Positions 33,344-46,032 are shown, numbered from the stretch's first letter. The stretch: DNA of 64,000 bases from Endomychus coccineus (GCA_958510875.1 OY294068.1:202479997-202543996), one strand, 5' to 3'. The notes: a model not told the origin generated them from the letters alone. Translations and numbers: made by a program.

Positions 33344-34971
33344 ATTGCGTACGCTTTTCACAACGGAAAATCGCATTGGCAGTTGCATCGTCAGGCATTG
33401 CGGCTACTTTGCTAGATGGTGGGCGAACGGTACATTCAACATTCAAGCTGCCTTTGGACATTCATAATAAACCGAACGCAATATGTAACATAAAAAAGAA
33501 TAGTGGACTAGCTGCAGTGTTGCGGAAGAGTTCAATCATAATTTGGGATGAGTGCACAACGGCTCACAAATATTCACTTGAAGCATTACATAGAACTATG
33601 CAAGATTTAAACGGCAATGATAAACTTTTCAGTGGTGCTATCTTACTTTTGTCTGGTGATTTCCGACAGACCTTACCGGTTATACCTCGCTCTACTTTCG
33701 CGGATGAGATTAATGCATGTTTAAAACGATCATTCTTATGGCGAAGTGTTGAAACACTTCGATTGACCATAAATATGCGCGTACAATTGCAAAATGATCC
33801 ATCAGCACAACTATTTTCTGAACAATTGCTAGATATTGGGAACGGTAAAATAGAACTGCAATCAAATACGCAATACATTAAACTACCAGACAATTTCTGC
33901 ACTGTTCTTCAGGGAAAAAACGAATTGATTCAGAGTATTTTTCCGGATATACAGAGTAATTACTTGAATCATAACTGGCTCAGTGATCGGGCTATTTTGG
34001 CAGCCAAAAATGTTGATGTTGACGAAATTAACTTCCAGATACTACAGTTGTTACCAAGCGATCTGATGTCTTTTAAATCTATCGACACTGTTGTTGATGA
34101 AAATGATAGCGTAAATTTTCCAATTGAATTTTTAAATTCACTAGATATACCTGCAATGCCACCACATAATCTTCGATTGAAGGTTGGTTCACCTATTATT
34201 CTTCTGCGTAATTTGAATCCACCTCGATTATGCAACGGTACGCGTTTGGTCATCAAAAAGATCACCGGAAATATTCTTGAAGCTACCATTTTAACTGGAA
34301 AAATTAGAGGAGAAGTGGTCCTGTTGCCACGTATTCCGATGATACCATCAGAATCTACGATACCCTTCAAAAGGTTACAGTTTCCAATTCGTTTAGCTTT
34401 TGCCATGTCTATAAACAAGTCTCAAGGCCAAACAATGGCCAATTGTGGTTTAGATTTGGAAAATCCATGTTTTTCTCATGGGCAACTATACGTTGCATGT
34501 TCACGTGTAGGAAAACCGTCAAATCTATTTGTGTTAGCTAATAACAGGTTAACCAAAAATATTGTGCACCGATTAGTGTTAAATTAAATTAAAATTAAAA
34601 GTATTTATAATTCACAATAATAAACATTATTGTTAAAGATTTAAAACTATCTGCCCTACCTACCTCATTAATAAGTTTAAGTGTTACGTGTTATTTATTA
34701 ACAACTTTGTAATGTACTCATTTGTTACAGACTTGGATACAAAAAAATAAAAAAATTTAAATTTATTTCTTTTGTATTGATTTTTGCTCAATATCAACGG
34801 TAGTAGAAAATCAATGATGGCGGTCGCCATGTATTTTAACAAATGGCATCTGTGTAAAAAAGCATGGTAGTCCCCATGACTGGTGTTCTCCTACCGTTTC
34901 CCTTGAATAATTTACTACTATGTAATATAATAAAAACCTCAGCCACAGCAACGCGTGGCCGGGTCTGCTAG
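33340..34971 (+). mobile_element. Helitron, 5'-truncated with intact 3' terminus
   Basis: The element ends with a short hairpin-forming segment (CCACAGCAACGCGTGG) and GGGTCTGCTAG, stopping at CTAG (34968-34971) followed by T. A 3' hairpin and CTRR end are Helitron hallmarks. Upstream it encodes the helicase C-terminal half. The Rep domain and Walker A part are missing, so it begins abruptly near 33340, next to a repeat arm. Confidence 0.85.
33361..34587 (+). pseudogene. Helitron Pif1-type helicase, C-terminal 409 codons
   Basis: Helitron RepHel proteins nick, unwind and transfer DNA in rolling-circle transposition. This frame is open from about 33361 to the stop after 34587. It starts at KIALAVASSGIAATLLDGG, just after where the Walker A (GKT) should be. 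It contains IIIWDECTTAH (Walker B), ILLLSGDFRQTLPVIP, LKVGSPIILLRNL, RLAFAMSINKSQGQT and QLYVACSRVG (final helicase motif). It ends KNIVHRLVLN with no fused endonuclease, unlike the Helentron copies at 27.7 and 28.6 kb. Lack of any stop over 400 codons suggests a young copy. Without Rep and the ATP-binding loop it cannot work alone. Confidence 0.9.
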
Positions 34972-34983
34972 TAAACTGTATAA

Positions 34984-35155
34984 GAATGTACATATGGAAG
35001 AACCCATTTTTCGACTCTTAATGCATAGGAAAATTTAAGTGAAATTTGATGACACTTGGTCAATTTAAATGAAACTATTTTCAAGGGGTTACCATTCAGG
35101 CCAAATTGCCTGCATGCATTATGGGTCAAAAAATGGGTTCTTCCATATGTACATT
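34984..35155. repeat. Foldback repeat just after the Helitron end
   Basis: GAATGTACATATGGAAGAAC followed by CCATTTTT at 34984 is repeated in reverse at 35128-35155, with about 115 bases between. It is most likely a small foldback element into which, or beside which, the Helitron inserted. Confidence 0.75.
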
Positions 35156-35302
35156 TCTGGCTTGTTTACACATTCCTATAAAATGTATGATGCCAGATCG
35201 TAATTTCATAATCCCAAAAAGTTACCATACATACCAACATGGGCCTAACGATATGATCTTCGTTCTAAGAAACGGCCACTCCGATCATAAAAAACCTTAC
35301 AT

Positions 35303-35390
35303 TAAAAAATTCTTCAAAGCATGCGCTAGAAGCCAGAAGGTTATCATTCACGGCTTTTTTTATATATATCAGCTCTTGCACTACACTATA
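35303..35390 (-). repeat. Inverted repeat arm, right
   Basis: Reverse counterpart of 33268-33343, including the TA microsatellite and AAAAAAAGCCGTGAATGA. The copies differ by a few substitutions and by TA number. Confidence 0.7.
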
Positions 35391-35715
35391 TTAATTAATA
35401 GATATACTATTGTTATAAATTCTGTAGTTATAGTTTTGACAGATGACACTACAGATACGCATATTTGCTAAGAATAAAAAATTATAATCATTGCATATGG
35501 TTGTAGTTGAACCTCCTTATAAACTTAAAACAAAGATTTTAAATCAGTTGATAAATCGTCAGCTGAAACTATACAATGTTTACGTGTACTCGACAAGAAA
35601 ATTTTATATATATCAAATTTCATATGTCAACATCTATCATTTTTTACATTTTTTCATTCCGACTATATTTAATTCAAATACTCATAAAATAGACATCTAT
35701 TATTTGACACTAGAA

Positions 35716-35950
35716 ACATTTGTCAAAATTGTTCAGAAGCGTAACTAGAGGGGTTGCCTTGCTTTTACCGCCCTATTTACTATGCCGCTGCATTATTTTG
35801 TAAAATTCGTTTTTTGGATTCCTCGTTCAATTTAGTAATCAATTCTTGGAAAAAGTTTCGAATAATACCCAATGGCGTAGAAAATATTAAAGTGAGAAAA
35901 GGGAAGCATCAACCATGTACCTACGCCACTGAACAATTTTGACAAATGTT
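35716..35950. repeat. MITE-like unit with inverted ends
   Basis: ACATTTGTCAAAATTGTTCA at the left is repeated in reverse at the right. The adjoining CAGAAGCGTA and CAGTGGCGTA resemble hAT-type tips. Because the outer flank is inverted rather than directly repeated, the real boundary is uncertain. Confidence 0.55.
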
Positions 35951-36630
35951 TTCAGTGTTAAATAAAAGATATCTATTTTAAGAGTACGTGCACTAAATTT
36001 GGTAAAAATCTGTGCTACGCAGTATGAGTTAGTTATAAAAAATATTTAAACCGAACTTAAAAAATAAATTATGCATAGGACATATTTTTCGATGGACATT
36101 ATGAGCTCTGAGCTGAGAAACCTATATATAGTGTTATGTGTATATCCATCCATTCATGTATATTATAGATATTAAACATTTTAGAATTGATGTAAAGAAA
36201 TCACTTCTTTAAAATAAACAAGTAAATAATATTATGGTTCTGGAACTGCTTCTGGGCATGTCATTCTAATTACTTGTTAATAATATAATGTTCTCTATAG
36301 ACAAACGCTAGTGTACCTCATCCTGATATATTCTTTATTATCACCATCTTTCATTTCTGTTAATCAGATAATTTTAATTGGGTAGATAGATGAACTTTTG
36401 ATCTAATTAGTAAATATCATTGACAAAAGAATTCGTCATAACATTAGTATATCCATGATTGTATTTTAATCAATGATATATCTAATGCATCAACCTTCAA
36501 TCCAAAAATGTTTGATTGCAATCATGTGTGTTACTGGTTTTTATGGTGTTTCCAGTGTAATGACTTATGGACGCATTTTAAAATAAATAAGTAGCGTTTG
36601 TAGGTAATAATTAATTGAAGTTTGGCGACA

Positions 36631-36795
36631 ATGGCGCCAACAAAGGTGTCTTTATTCCAATGTCTTTATGAATTGATGAAAGCAATAAGTGTAATTTGTA
36701 ATAAAATGTTAAGAGGTATATTTAAGAGGGGAATCTTGGAAGTTGATGTGTATGAAAGTCAGGATAAGAAGAAATATCCACTAGAGTGTTCAACA
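36631..36795 (+). CDS. Candidate first exon of the lipase gene
   Basis: The ATG in GACAATGGCGCC opens 55 codons that end at a strong donor (CAACA|GTAAGT) in phase 0, the phase of the lipase exon at 39092. The join would read KKYPLECST-INYIVRHGYPAE, like the linker before the first conserved block of acid lipases, and would bring the protein to 424 residues, normal for the family. Against it, the N-terminus (MAPTKVSLFQCLYELMKAIS) is not a classic signal peptide and the intron would be 2.3 kb with Penelope insertions. The alternative is a chance frame. Confidence 0.45.
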
Positions 36796-37259
36796 GTAAG
36801 TACCAAACAGATAATTGTTACTATTACGTTTGTTTCTAATCACTTATCAAGTCCACTTAAAAAAAAATTAATTTTATCGAATTTTAAGATGCCAACTTTT
36901 CAGCTTTGTTGTTGCATGCAAAATATGCCTTGGCTAGTTCAAAAATGTTTTTAAGTATTAGAATTAATATCACATTCTCCGACATCGTAAATTCTGTATT
37001 GATACGAATTGATGGATATGTAGGTATATGGTTTTGCCACAATGATGGAGACATGCTGTAATCGCACTCTTTTACTTTCACATGCAAATTAACAATTAAA
37101 ACAATAATACTAATCGTAAGCTATAAAAGAGTTCACACTGTAGATACACTATATAACACTATAAAAAAATCAACAAAAATTAAAAATCAAAGAGCGCCAG
37201 TTTAAATACTATTTGGAATTAAAAGAGTAAACAAGGGATTACCTTCAGCTGGAGAAACA

Positions 37260-37455
37260 TCTGAATTCATTGAATTGCTTTTACGTTCATACATTTCCAT
37301 CACTTCTAAATTAACTAGATATGAATTTGTCATTAGTGTATTTCAAGAGTGATAAACTTTCTAGAGAAATAGTGTGACCTGTATTTAACATGTGTTCTGC
37401 TAACGCTGATTTTTCACCATTTTTTTCCATATCTAACACGACTCAAAATCGATTT
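37260..37455 (-). mobile_element. Penelope-like endonuclease fragment (family 2), minus strand
   Basis: Minus-strand reading: SGIYKIDFESC followed by a stop, then EKNGEKSALAEHMLNTGHTI and SLLKYTNDKF. GIY-K-I and the A-E-H block are GIY-YIG landmarks. It lies head to head with the copy at 37600-37965. Confidence 0.7.
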
Positions 37456-37599
37456 TGTAAATCCCGGACTGGGATTCCCGGTGTATTCTTTGGGGATTCA
37501 GTTACACCAATTAATTAATTATTAAATACCTCCATTTAATAGTCTCATTTGTTCATAGATTATTAAACACCCCTTTGAGCCAGTGTTGAGCGTTGGATA

Positions 37600-37965
37600 A
37601 CATTCAACAAATCCGGGATTTACAAAATCCATTATAAGTCGTTTTTAAAACGCTACAAACTAAAAGGAATTCGGTATAAGAATATTTTTCCCACATACAG
37701 AAAAATAATCGTGAAAAATCAGCGTTAGCCGAATTTTAGAAACAGCTCACATTTCTCAAGAAAGTTTATCACTCTTGGAACACACCATAGATAAATATCT
37801 GGGTAATTTAGAAATGATGAAAATGTATAAGTAAAAAGCAATTTAATGAATTAGTTTACTCTGATGATGGCTACTTGGTAGCTGAAAGGTACTCATTACT
37901 TTAACCTTTAACAGTATTTTTAGTGAATATCCGTGATTGTTTCTTATTTATAGTGATTAATGATA
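37600..37965 (+). mobile_element. Penelope-like element 3' end (family 2), plus strand
   Basis: Plus-strand order: PGIYKIHYKS (GIY motif), the decayed endonuclease C-terminus, then the terminal repeat. The hammerhead-like core is CTGATGA (37861-37867), helix II GGCTAC-TTG-GTAGCT and GAAA (37883-37886). A TATTTTTAGTGAATA and CTTATTTATAGTG end follows. Core nucleotides are intact; helix I pairing is weak. Confidence 0.7.
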
Positions 37966-39091
37966 ATAATAATATTATTTATTCCTTAAATAATTGTATT
38001 GTACTAGGATAATAATTCAATTATTATAATACAATTAAGAAATTCAAGCAGACAGTTTCATGTTCTATCTAACATTTATATCTTGAAGTTATTTTTACGA
38101 TTTTACTTTGGTTGCCTAAAATAAAAAAAAAGAATAAAGGAATATATCGAATATGATGTCTACTTTCACACACTACTACAAAATGAAACTACTTATGATG
38201 ATAGATTTTCGGCAGACGATTTGGTGACAATAAAGTTACAGTCAGTTTTAATGCAAAACAAACAGAAAACTGTAAAGAATGGAAATTTAAAGAAAGCTTA
38301 TACAAAATTGCAAGTGATTGAACTAAGTAGCCCTACACAATAAGGTTTGCAGTTGTATGTTTACTTCATAGTTGATTGAAAATACAAGTTAAAGCAAATA
38401 AACAATAACTATCGAAGAAATATGTAAATATCAAAGTGGCAGGAGCTATAAGTAGATGTCGCTAGATACTGAACACCTCATTGTTAGTTATCTTATCAGT
38501 GTAGCCAGATATCTGATAATTATCAGAATCTACGATAATTTCAGATGCTAATATATGATAATATTCATCTGATAATGCCGAAATGTACGATACTTTTTGA
38601 ATTTGAAATAATAAATTACTATTCAATATTAGATCAAATTAAAAAATCTATTGTCTAGTTGCTTATGTTTTCGTAGCGAAGCGACATCTCACGGCTAGAA
38701 GAGTGAATACTCTATCAACAGGAAAGCTGTCTGTACGAAATACAAAATATTGCGCGAATTCTCATTCCGGTTATTCAGTTAGGTATAGTATTATTATATA
38801 CTATCTTACTATCATATATTATCATATTATATATCATTTGTCTTCTACCAAAATACGAAGTATACCTAATAAAGTTCTTTGAGTACGTAAATACATAAAA
38901 TTTATTTCTCCTATTTTTGGAGGGGGCTCAACACTGCTACAGCTCTGAGATTTTTATTTGAAATCTGATAATTTATCGGTTTCTCATATTTCTATTGTCA
39001 ACGTCTTGAGACACTGCTTGTTATAGATGACGATATTCAATAATGAAAATTATGTAATCAGGTAATATTTTGAAGCATTACATATTTTCAG

Positions 39092-40733
39092 ATCAATTAT
39101 ATTGTGAGACATGGTTATCCTGCAGAACTGCATTACACCACGACAAAAGATGGATACATATTGGGTCTGCAAAGAATTCCATACGGGAAAATTCAACCAA
39201 AAATTCTTGGAACCAAATGTCCGGTTTTAATAGTTCATGGTTTTCTATCCACTTCTGCAGAAATGGTTGGCCTCTGTGATGTACCGGATAAATGTCTGCC
39301 TTATAAACTTGCTGCATTAGGATACGACGTATGGTTGGGGAATACTAGAGGAACTGCCTGGTCACAAAATCACGAAACCTTGGATATTAGAAGAAATGCA
39401 AAAGATTACTGGAACTTCTGGTGATTATATTATACTAAATACATGTCTTCATATGAATATTTTTCCATTTTAGTTTGACAGATATTGCCTGCAAGGACCT
39501 TCCGGCAATGATAGATTATATTTTAGCGAAAACCAATGCCATAAAATTTCATTATTTGTCGTTCTCTCAGGGATCGGCCGCATTTTTGATGATGGCCTCC
39601 TGCAGGCCCGAATATAACGACAAGGTTCGTCTGGCATCGTGTATGGCACCTATTTCATTTCAGAATCACTCGGAAGCTACTGTTTTTAAATACTTGAGCC
39701 AGAACGTGTTAACACTCAAGGTAGGAGTTTTGTTGTTATTTAGACAATTGATATTTCTTTGACAGATACGGGATACCTATAATACGATCAACGTATTACC
39801 ACTAATCAATTATCTTTAAGAATTAATCCGTCAACAATTGTGGAGATCACGGATCTGTCATGGTGTTATACACCATCAAAAGAATTCTTTATATCCTTGC
39901 TTGTTTGTTTCAGAAATTGTCAACATTTTTCCACATATACAGCTTTCCTTTTCCAGACACATGCAGATGGTTAGCTAAACTGCTTTGTAGATATGTCGTT
40001 TTTAGACCGATATGTCATGAAATGGTATTTTTCTCTGTTGGTAACAGAGATGAAAGACAATTAAACCAAGTAAGTATTTGCTATACTACAATACAATCTT
40101 AACGCATAAAATCTGAACAATTATCCACAAGTTATAGAAATTTGAACACGTCTTAGTGATTATTTTATTCCCCTTGTATTCCAGAAACAATTGGCTCGGA
40201 TATTTGGTAACTGCCCAACGAATTGCTCTGTAGATCAACTGGCACATTTTGGTTTTATGATCAAATCAGGTGATGTGAATTGAATTTGTATTAAATTGAA
40301 ACTATGCTTATTATACTAACTTAATTAAATTGTCTTACCAAACATTCTAATTTCTCTTTAGGTAGGTTCCAACATTTTGATTACGGCGAAAAGGAGAATT
40401 TAAAGAGATACGGGACCAAAACGCCTCCCGATTTTGACGTGTCGAAAGTAACTTGCCCCGTAGCTCTATATTATGGCCCAAATGATGTCTTCATCAATAC
40501 CAAGGTATATATGCAGGTTTACTTAAATCTACCAAACAACATGTCATTACTGATGAAAAATAATAACACAAATAATCTTGCAGGATGCAAAACATTTAGC
40601 CAGTCTTATCCCAAATTTGGTTCTTGATTATGAAGTGCCATTCGATTGTTTCAATCATGTGGATTTACTCATGGCACGAGATGTAGCTGATTTGGTGTAC
40701 GCTAAACTGATAGAAATGATTGAGAAATATTGA
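39092..40733 (+). CDS. Acid-lipase-family (AB-hydrolase) enzyme, six exons, N-terminus open
   Basis: Lysosomal/gastric-type acid lipases cleave triglycerides and sterol esters. Exons 39092-39420, 39474-39720, 39914-40069, 40185-40269, 40362-40504 and 40584-40733 join in phase to 369 codons. Conserved blocks are RHGYPAELHYTTTKDGYIL, RIPYGK, VLIVHGFLSTSAEM (oxyanion loop), YDVWLGNTRGTAWSQNH, LPAMIDYIL, then the nucleophile elbow SFSQG (Ser141 of the partial), Asp314 in YGPNDVF and His345 in FNHVDLL. The triad is complete, but the first Gly of the usual GHSQG is Ser, an unusual change that could lower activity. The protein needs an upstream exon; 36631-36795 is a candidate. AATAAA is 7 bases past the stop. 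Confidence 0.9.
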
Positions 40734-40739
40734 AAGAAC

Positions 40740-40745
40740 AATAAA
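40740..40745 (+). terminator. Lipase polyadenylation signal
   Basis: AATAAA seven bases after the lipase TGA. A very short 3' UTR is implied. Confidence 0.55.
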
Positions 40746-43700
40746 TCTTAGATAATATTGAATGTTTTTCTATATAACGACCCAACAAATTTTAAGATGC
40801 TCATAATTACTGAAAAAAGACATACAAATTGTTCATAAAGTAAAGTATAAAATTGCAATCAGTATCTTGAAATGAATCAATAATGAATCAGCGAACTAAA
40901 GTCACCTACTTAAAAATCAGTAAAAGGAAATCTAAGTTGAAATTTCTTACATCAATAATTTATTTCCTGATTCCATCGACAGGCAGAACAGATGCAGCTA
41001 AACATTTATGTAGAAAGGAAATTTATCGGTAAAAAACTCGTGCTTGACTTCCCCGTTTCCGGATTTTTGAGGTTAATTTTATTTTAATATTGCGGTTCCA
41101 TCGGAAAAGAATTAAGCGAACCGCTTTCGAGCATGATGTCTTTGCGATTACATAGATTTCAGATATTGTACGAAACGAATGCATTTTTCCCAATGCGGTG
41201 GAAATAAATATTACGAAAGAAAGACCTGGAGCGGCTTGACACAAAGCCAGATCCAGTAGCGTTCCATTTGAAATTTATATGATGACAATAAAGAGTTAGA
41301 AGAAAATATGAAACGAAACCTCCAGTTCATTAATAAAACATGCACACCTGAATAAAAACTAACTGTTCATCTTACAAAATAAGATGAAATATAATTTTTC
41401 TGTCTAGTATATTTTTTTACATCCCTATTTTCTCCTTCAATGAATATCGATGCACTTAAGATACAGCTGACACTGACGGGATAAATTATCGTTAAACTAT
41501 GCAAACCTATCTAGACACTAAACTTCACAACGTTATTCACATCTTCTATTACCTCAGGGTAATTTCCTGTAAAGCAATGATGCGTATGTCGCAACTTGTA
41601 TAGGTGAAAACTTAATTTGGGTTACGTCTGATTAATTAAATTAATTCTGGTAACTTTCCGATATTGCTCCAGGGGAAAAACACTAATTAACTTCACACTC
41701 GCATATTTCAACTTCGACCTTCATTTTCACTCCACAATAGTGAGTCAGAATCATTCAAACTTCATTAACCATCACACTTGAGGCATTTATTATTATTTAC
41801 GTCAGAATTATGCATAAAACATCTTTTTAAATGGAGGAAAATAACCAAATATACCAGTGTGATATATTCGATATAGTGCCCCTTTTAAGAAACCAGTCTG
41901 GGAGAATCGAGTTAATTAAAAGTTGTTCTTTAGTCAAAATTATTTAGAATTATCCTTCCTCATTATTTTCCACTTTTGTTCATGGAAAATCATCAAATTT
42001 GACATTGTAATGTCAAAATGAAAACAAGAGTTGTTTGTATTTCTTGAAATAATGAACTGTCTAATGTATTTGAAACAATAATCGTAACTAATTTTACAAT
42101 TAATTGTTCTTTCACCGATCACCCATTACTACGTGTGGGGAAATTGTATCCATATTAACCAAATATTTTATATAGATTTTTTTAACATAGGTACCAGGTA
42201 AGGTTTAATTTTACAATATGGAATTTTAAGACCTATGAGCGCCAGAATGGTCCTTAAGCTTTTTTCATTTTTACCAAGATACTATTTTGAATAATTGCAA
42301 AATATAATTACTATTTTAATTTGTTAATTATTTCTGTTTTTTCGTTAGACACATAATAGGTGAAAACGCAAAAAGATATTAGCATTTCATCGAATAAGAA
42401 AACATTCCATCCAAATGAACCAGTCGTTCCAGTTTTTGGCTTCACTTGTATTTATTGTGGCAAAATTTTGAGTCATAAAAAATGTACGTTTGTAGTCACC
42501 AAAGAATAAATCGGCGAAACAGAATTACAGAATATACAATTTATTATTTTGATTTATTCAAAAACAACAATTAATTGATTAAAACTTACAAGTTTCTTGG
42601 AAGGGTTGTAGAAGGTTAGATATTGACAGGAATTATGAAAACAAAACTAATCAAAAGTGTATGTTTCAAATAGCGATAGAATTTATAGTCTTATGAAATT
42701 CCCCCTCACGTTCGGATCCAAGGATCACCTGTACCAACTATACACATGTCACGCACCTGGGTATTTTTAGGTTGTTTACCTCGTAACTACTCCAAATACA
42801 GCTTAAACTCAAAAATTATAGACTATTTATTAGAATGACTACAGATACATATCAAATTAAGCAGAATGTGTTCCATTCATATTCATGTCAATATTGTTGA
42901 TATTATAATAACTATAATTCAATGTTTACTTTTTTGAGGTGAACATTCTGAAAGATTACTACACATGAACAGTTTCAATGAAACGAAAACACATTGTCGG
43001 GAATGGCATAGAATGATATTAATTAATACATGTTACGCTAAAAATGGCCCGTCGGAACTAAATAAGACATTTAATTTAAAGATAAAGAGTTCCAAACGAG
43101 ACGTTTGCATTTTTTCGAACAAGTCATTAAGCAAATGTCATTTGAACATTGATAAGAAACTGGAGGATTATTAATTTTTATATTTCTATATTCAAATTTC
43201 TCCCATAAAATTTCCATCTTATTTAGATAGGCTCGTTTAGCGGCAAAGCGAATCCGCATAAAGTTAATAGAATCTTAATTTTTAATCTCACAAACAAGGG
43301 GATTTATTTTATCTTTCACTAAACAAGGCAAACTCGACTTTTACCTCATAACTTCGGGCTAAAATTTCTAATTAATGTTCTGTATTAAATTTAATTACGC
43401 AATACTCCGGCAAGAACACTACTCAGAATAACTTTGTTATACGTCTCTCTGAAATGATTTAGAAGCTTTTTTATAAAAAGAAAGCTATTCAGGTTATAAT
43501 TCAAAAGTAAACCACTCATTTTGATCCGGTGAAATAGCTCCGGAGCGCTACCAATTGTCAATGTTAAATTTTTATTTGATTTCTAGTACCTATACAAGAA
43601 AGGATAGTTTTCGTCGATGCAAATGACAGTATTTGTATGATTAGAACGATACGAAACTAGCTTGCTCCAATTGTTATTATATATTAGATGCTTATTAAAA

Positions 43701-44020
43701 TAGAATAGAATATAAATAGAAGACCTGCGAAGTTTTCACCATATTCAGTTGTACTCTTCATAAATCACTAACATTATATATCGGGTGTATTTTTTACACT
43801 AGTGGGGAACGGGCCCTTATTATATTGAAAAATATTTATATCTACCTTGAGAACTTCACAAGGGGACATTCCTATTTTGCTCCTGAATATGATACCATCT
43901 CTTGTTGCTAGGAAGTGGCCGAAGTGGCAATGGTAAAATGAATTGTACCTGCATATAAAGACATATATATTGTTTATATGATTATCAGATATTATTATGA
44001 TAACATAATTTCACTATCTT
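40746..44020. other. AT-rich intergenic DNA
   Basis: No frame over 75 codons with recognisable content, no RNA gene and no clear repeat. Clusters of TAATTA cores occur near 41630-41700. Confidence 0.55.
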
Positions 44021-44026
44021 TCAATA

Positions 44027-44100
44027 TTAGGCCCACTCTTGTATATTTTATACACAAATGACTTATCGAATTCCTAAGGAAAAACTACAACAATTCACAA
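44027..44100 (+). pseudogene. LINE reverse-transcriptase scrap
   Basis: The plus strand reads LGPLLYILYTNDLSNS, the RT motif that follows the QGS-LGP turn in Jockey/CR1-type LINEs. Downstream sequence to about 44220 may belong to the same copy but has no clear match. Confidence 0.6.
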
Positions 44101-44229
44101 ACACAACCCGAAGCCATCCAGTATCCTGAACTTCCTGAGACCCATAGGATTGGAAGAACTGCTTTCTTTCCGTTGAGACACCCTAAACGGCTCAACAGCA
44201 GAAAGAGGCACAATTCACAATAGATCTCT

Positions 44230-46030
44230 TATGATCGCCATCTACATATATCGCCAAGAATGAAATATTCTGTAATAATAATAATATTCTTGTTTATTTA
44301 TACTATTCATTGTCGTGTTCCACATGCACCTTATAAGGTAAACTTTTTTAACATATGTTTTTACGGAGGACCTAATTGATAAAAACCGTGTCGCGGAAAC
44401 GTTACGTGGAGACAGTAACAGGTCTGATTGGCCTAAATGCCATGACCACTGATAGGTTTCTCCTTTTTTTGTTCAGTTCTTGTTATATATCATACCAGCA
44501 CCAAGCGAACGCAGCCGAGTGTGTGTATTCTGTGCTAGACATGAAAATTAGCCAGGGGAAGGGAGATGTAATAGTTTCATATCAGAATATATTGTAGCGG
44601 TAGTATTAATATTAAGATACTATGAACTCGACTCACAACTGTGTCCACATAATACAGTCTACAGAAACATATATTCTATGCATATATTTAATACTCCTAT
44701 ATTACTAGCGTAAGAGAGAAGTCTCGGCCATTCGTTACGTAACCAACTTATATATCTTTCGTCTCCAGTATAGAGGGTCTGCGCTGAGCCCATGTGCCAT
44801 AATGTATAATATAATGCTTGCTATTCTCACAAATCTACTGCTACCTGCAAGATTTGAAATGCACCAATGACGCGCATGTGCAGTGAAGCCTTTTCCAGAT
44901 TTTTCATCCGTCACTTGCCGTAGTCCATTTACCGACGAGCTTAGGACGCTAGCAATATAGGACTATCAAATATTGTATGATTCTATGTTATTTGCTTTTA
45001 TGTAATAAAACTGTCACTTTTTCTTTAAACAAGTATAAAGTAAAATATTCTATTCTGATCTATCCTATTTCCTGGACATAGTATAACTTTTTTGAAATAG
45101 CTTATATTTTCTCTTATGCGTCGTTCCTATTGATTTGAAATTTTGCAGATCTCTTTAAATTGAAAGTAAGAACTATATTGTTATTAAGCGCGGTATCCTT
45201 GTTCTGGCATCCATTATAGCGAAAGTCAACCTGACAGCAGGTGACAATATGAAACATAGAGCTGTGAAATACATTATGTAAAACCATTTGGATAAAATTT
45301 CAATCATTTACGTTTGACATGCGGGAGTGCCCGAACACTAATTTGCCAACAAAAGTAAGGGAGACGTGGTCAATTGATCACTGCTTGTTGTACTATGTGG
45401 CGTAGTTTATTTTCTAGACGAACCCAGTTCTTATAGCATTATGTATGTTTGAAGTTAGTTGAAGGATTATGATGAAACATTTTGCGACGAAATCAGTATC
45501 TTATTAGAGAGGAAGAGATGAGAAGATCCTTATTGCAAATGTGAGGTGGGAACTGGTGTCGGAGCAAAGGGAAAATGGGAATAGACGTTTGCAAATCACG
45601 GATTAAGAGTAAACTTACGGTTGCAAAGTTTGAATCCCGACGGTGTAATCTATCGGTGCGCCCCTCCTTGCGGCGCCGCTGCGCCCATTAGCTGGCATCT
45701 CGTACGCTGCTCTGGGAATGACCCTTTGAATATCTAAGTCATTGCAGAACATTTATCATCGAATTACGTTTACTTATGACCCAAATCTGAATTTACTTAT
45801 TTTAGTGTCCCCTAAGCAAAGTCCTAATTATGCTTCTGAGACCGTCTTCATATATAGGGATATCTCCATAGCCATTTATCAATTTTCCTCACAAATTTGA
45901 AATACGAAACTTCGGTATCTGTCATTATCCTTGCACAGGAAAACAATTTCCGAAGTATCAACACTGCCAGTTGTTAACATATTTCTCAACATAAATAGTT
46001 TATAATTTTTATCGTTCCGACCATCCAATA
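44230..46030. other. Intergenic DNA with one dispersed repeat
   Basis: Holds the counterpart (45300-45400) of the repeat at 30300-30395. Two patches are GC-richer: 44860-44900 (CCAATGACGCGCATGTGC) and 45650-45710. No gene is supported. Confidence 0.45.
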
Positions 46031-46032
46031 AA

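Noticed and set aside
33969..34418. 149-codon minus-strand frame
   Set aside because: Antisense of the Helitron helicase, whose plus-strand motifs are clear.
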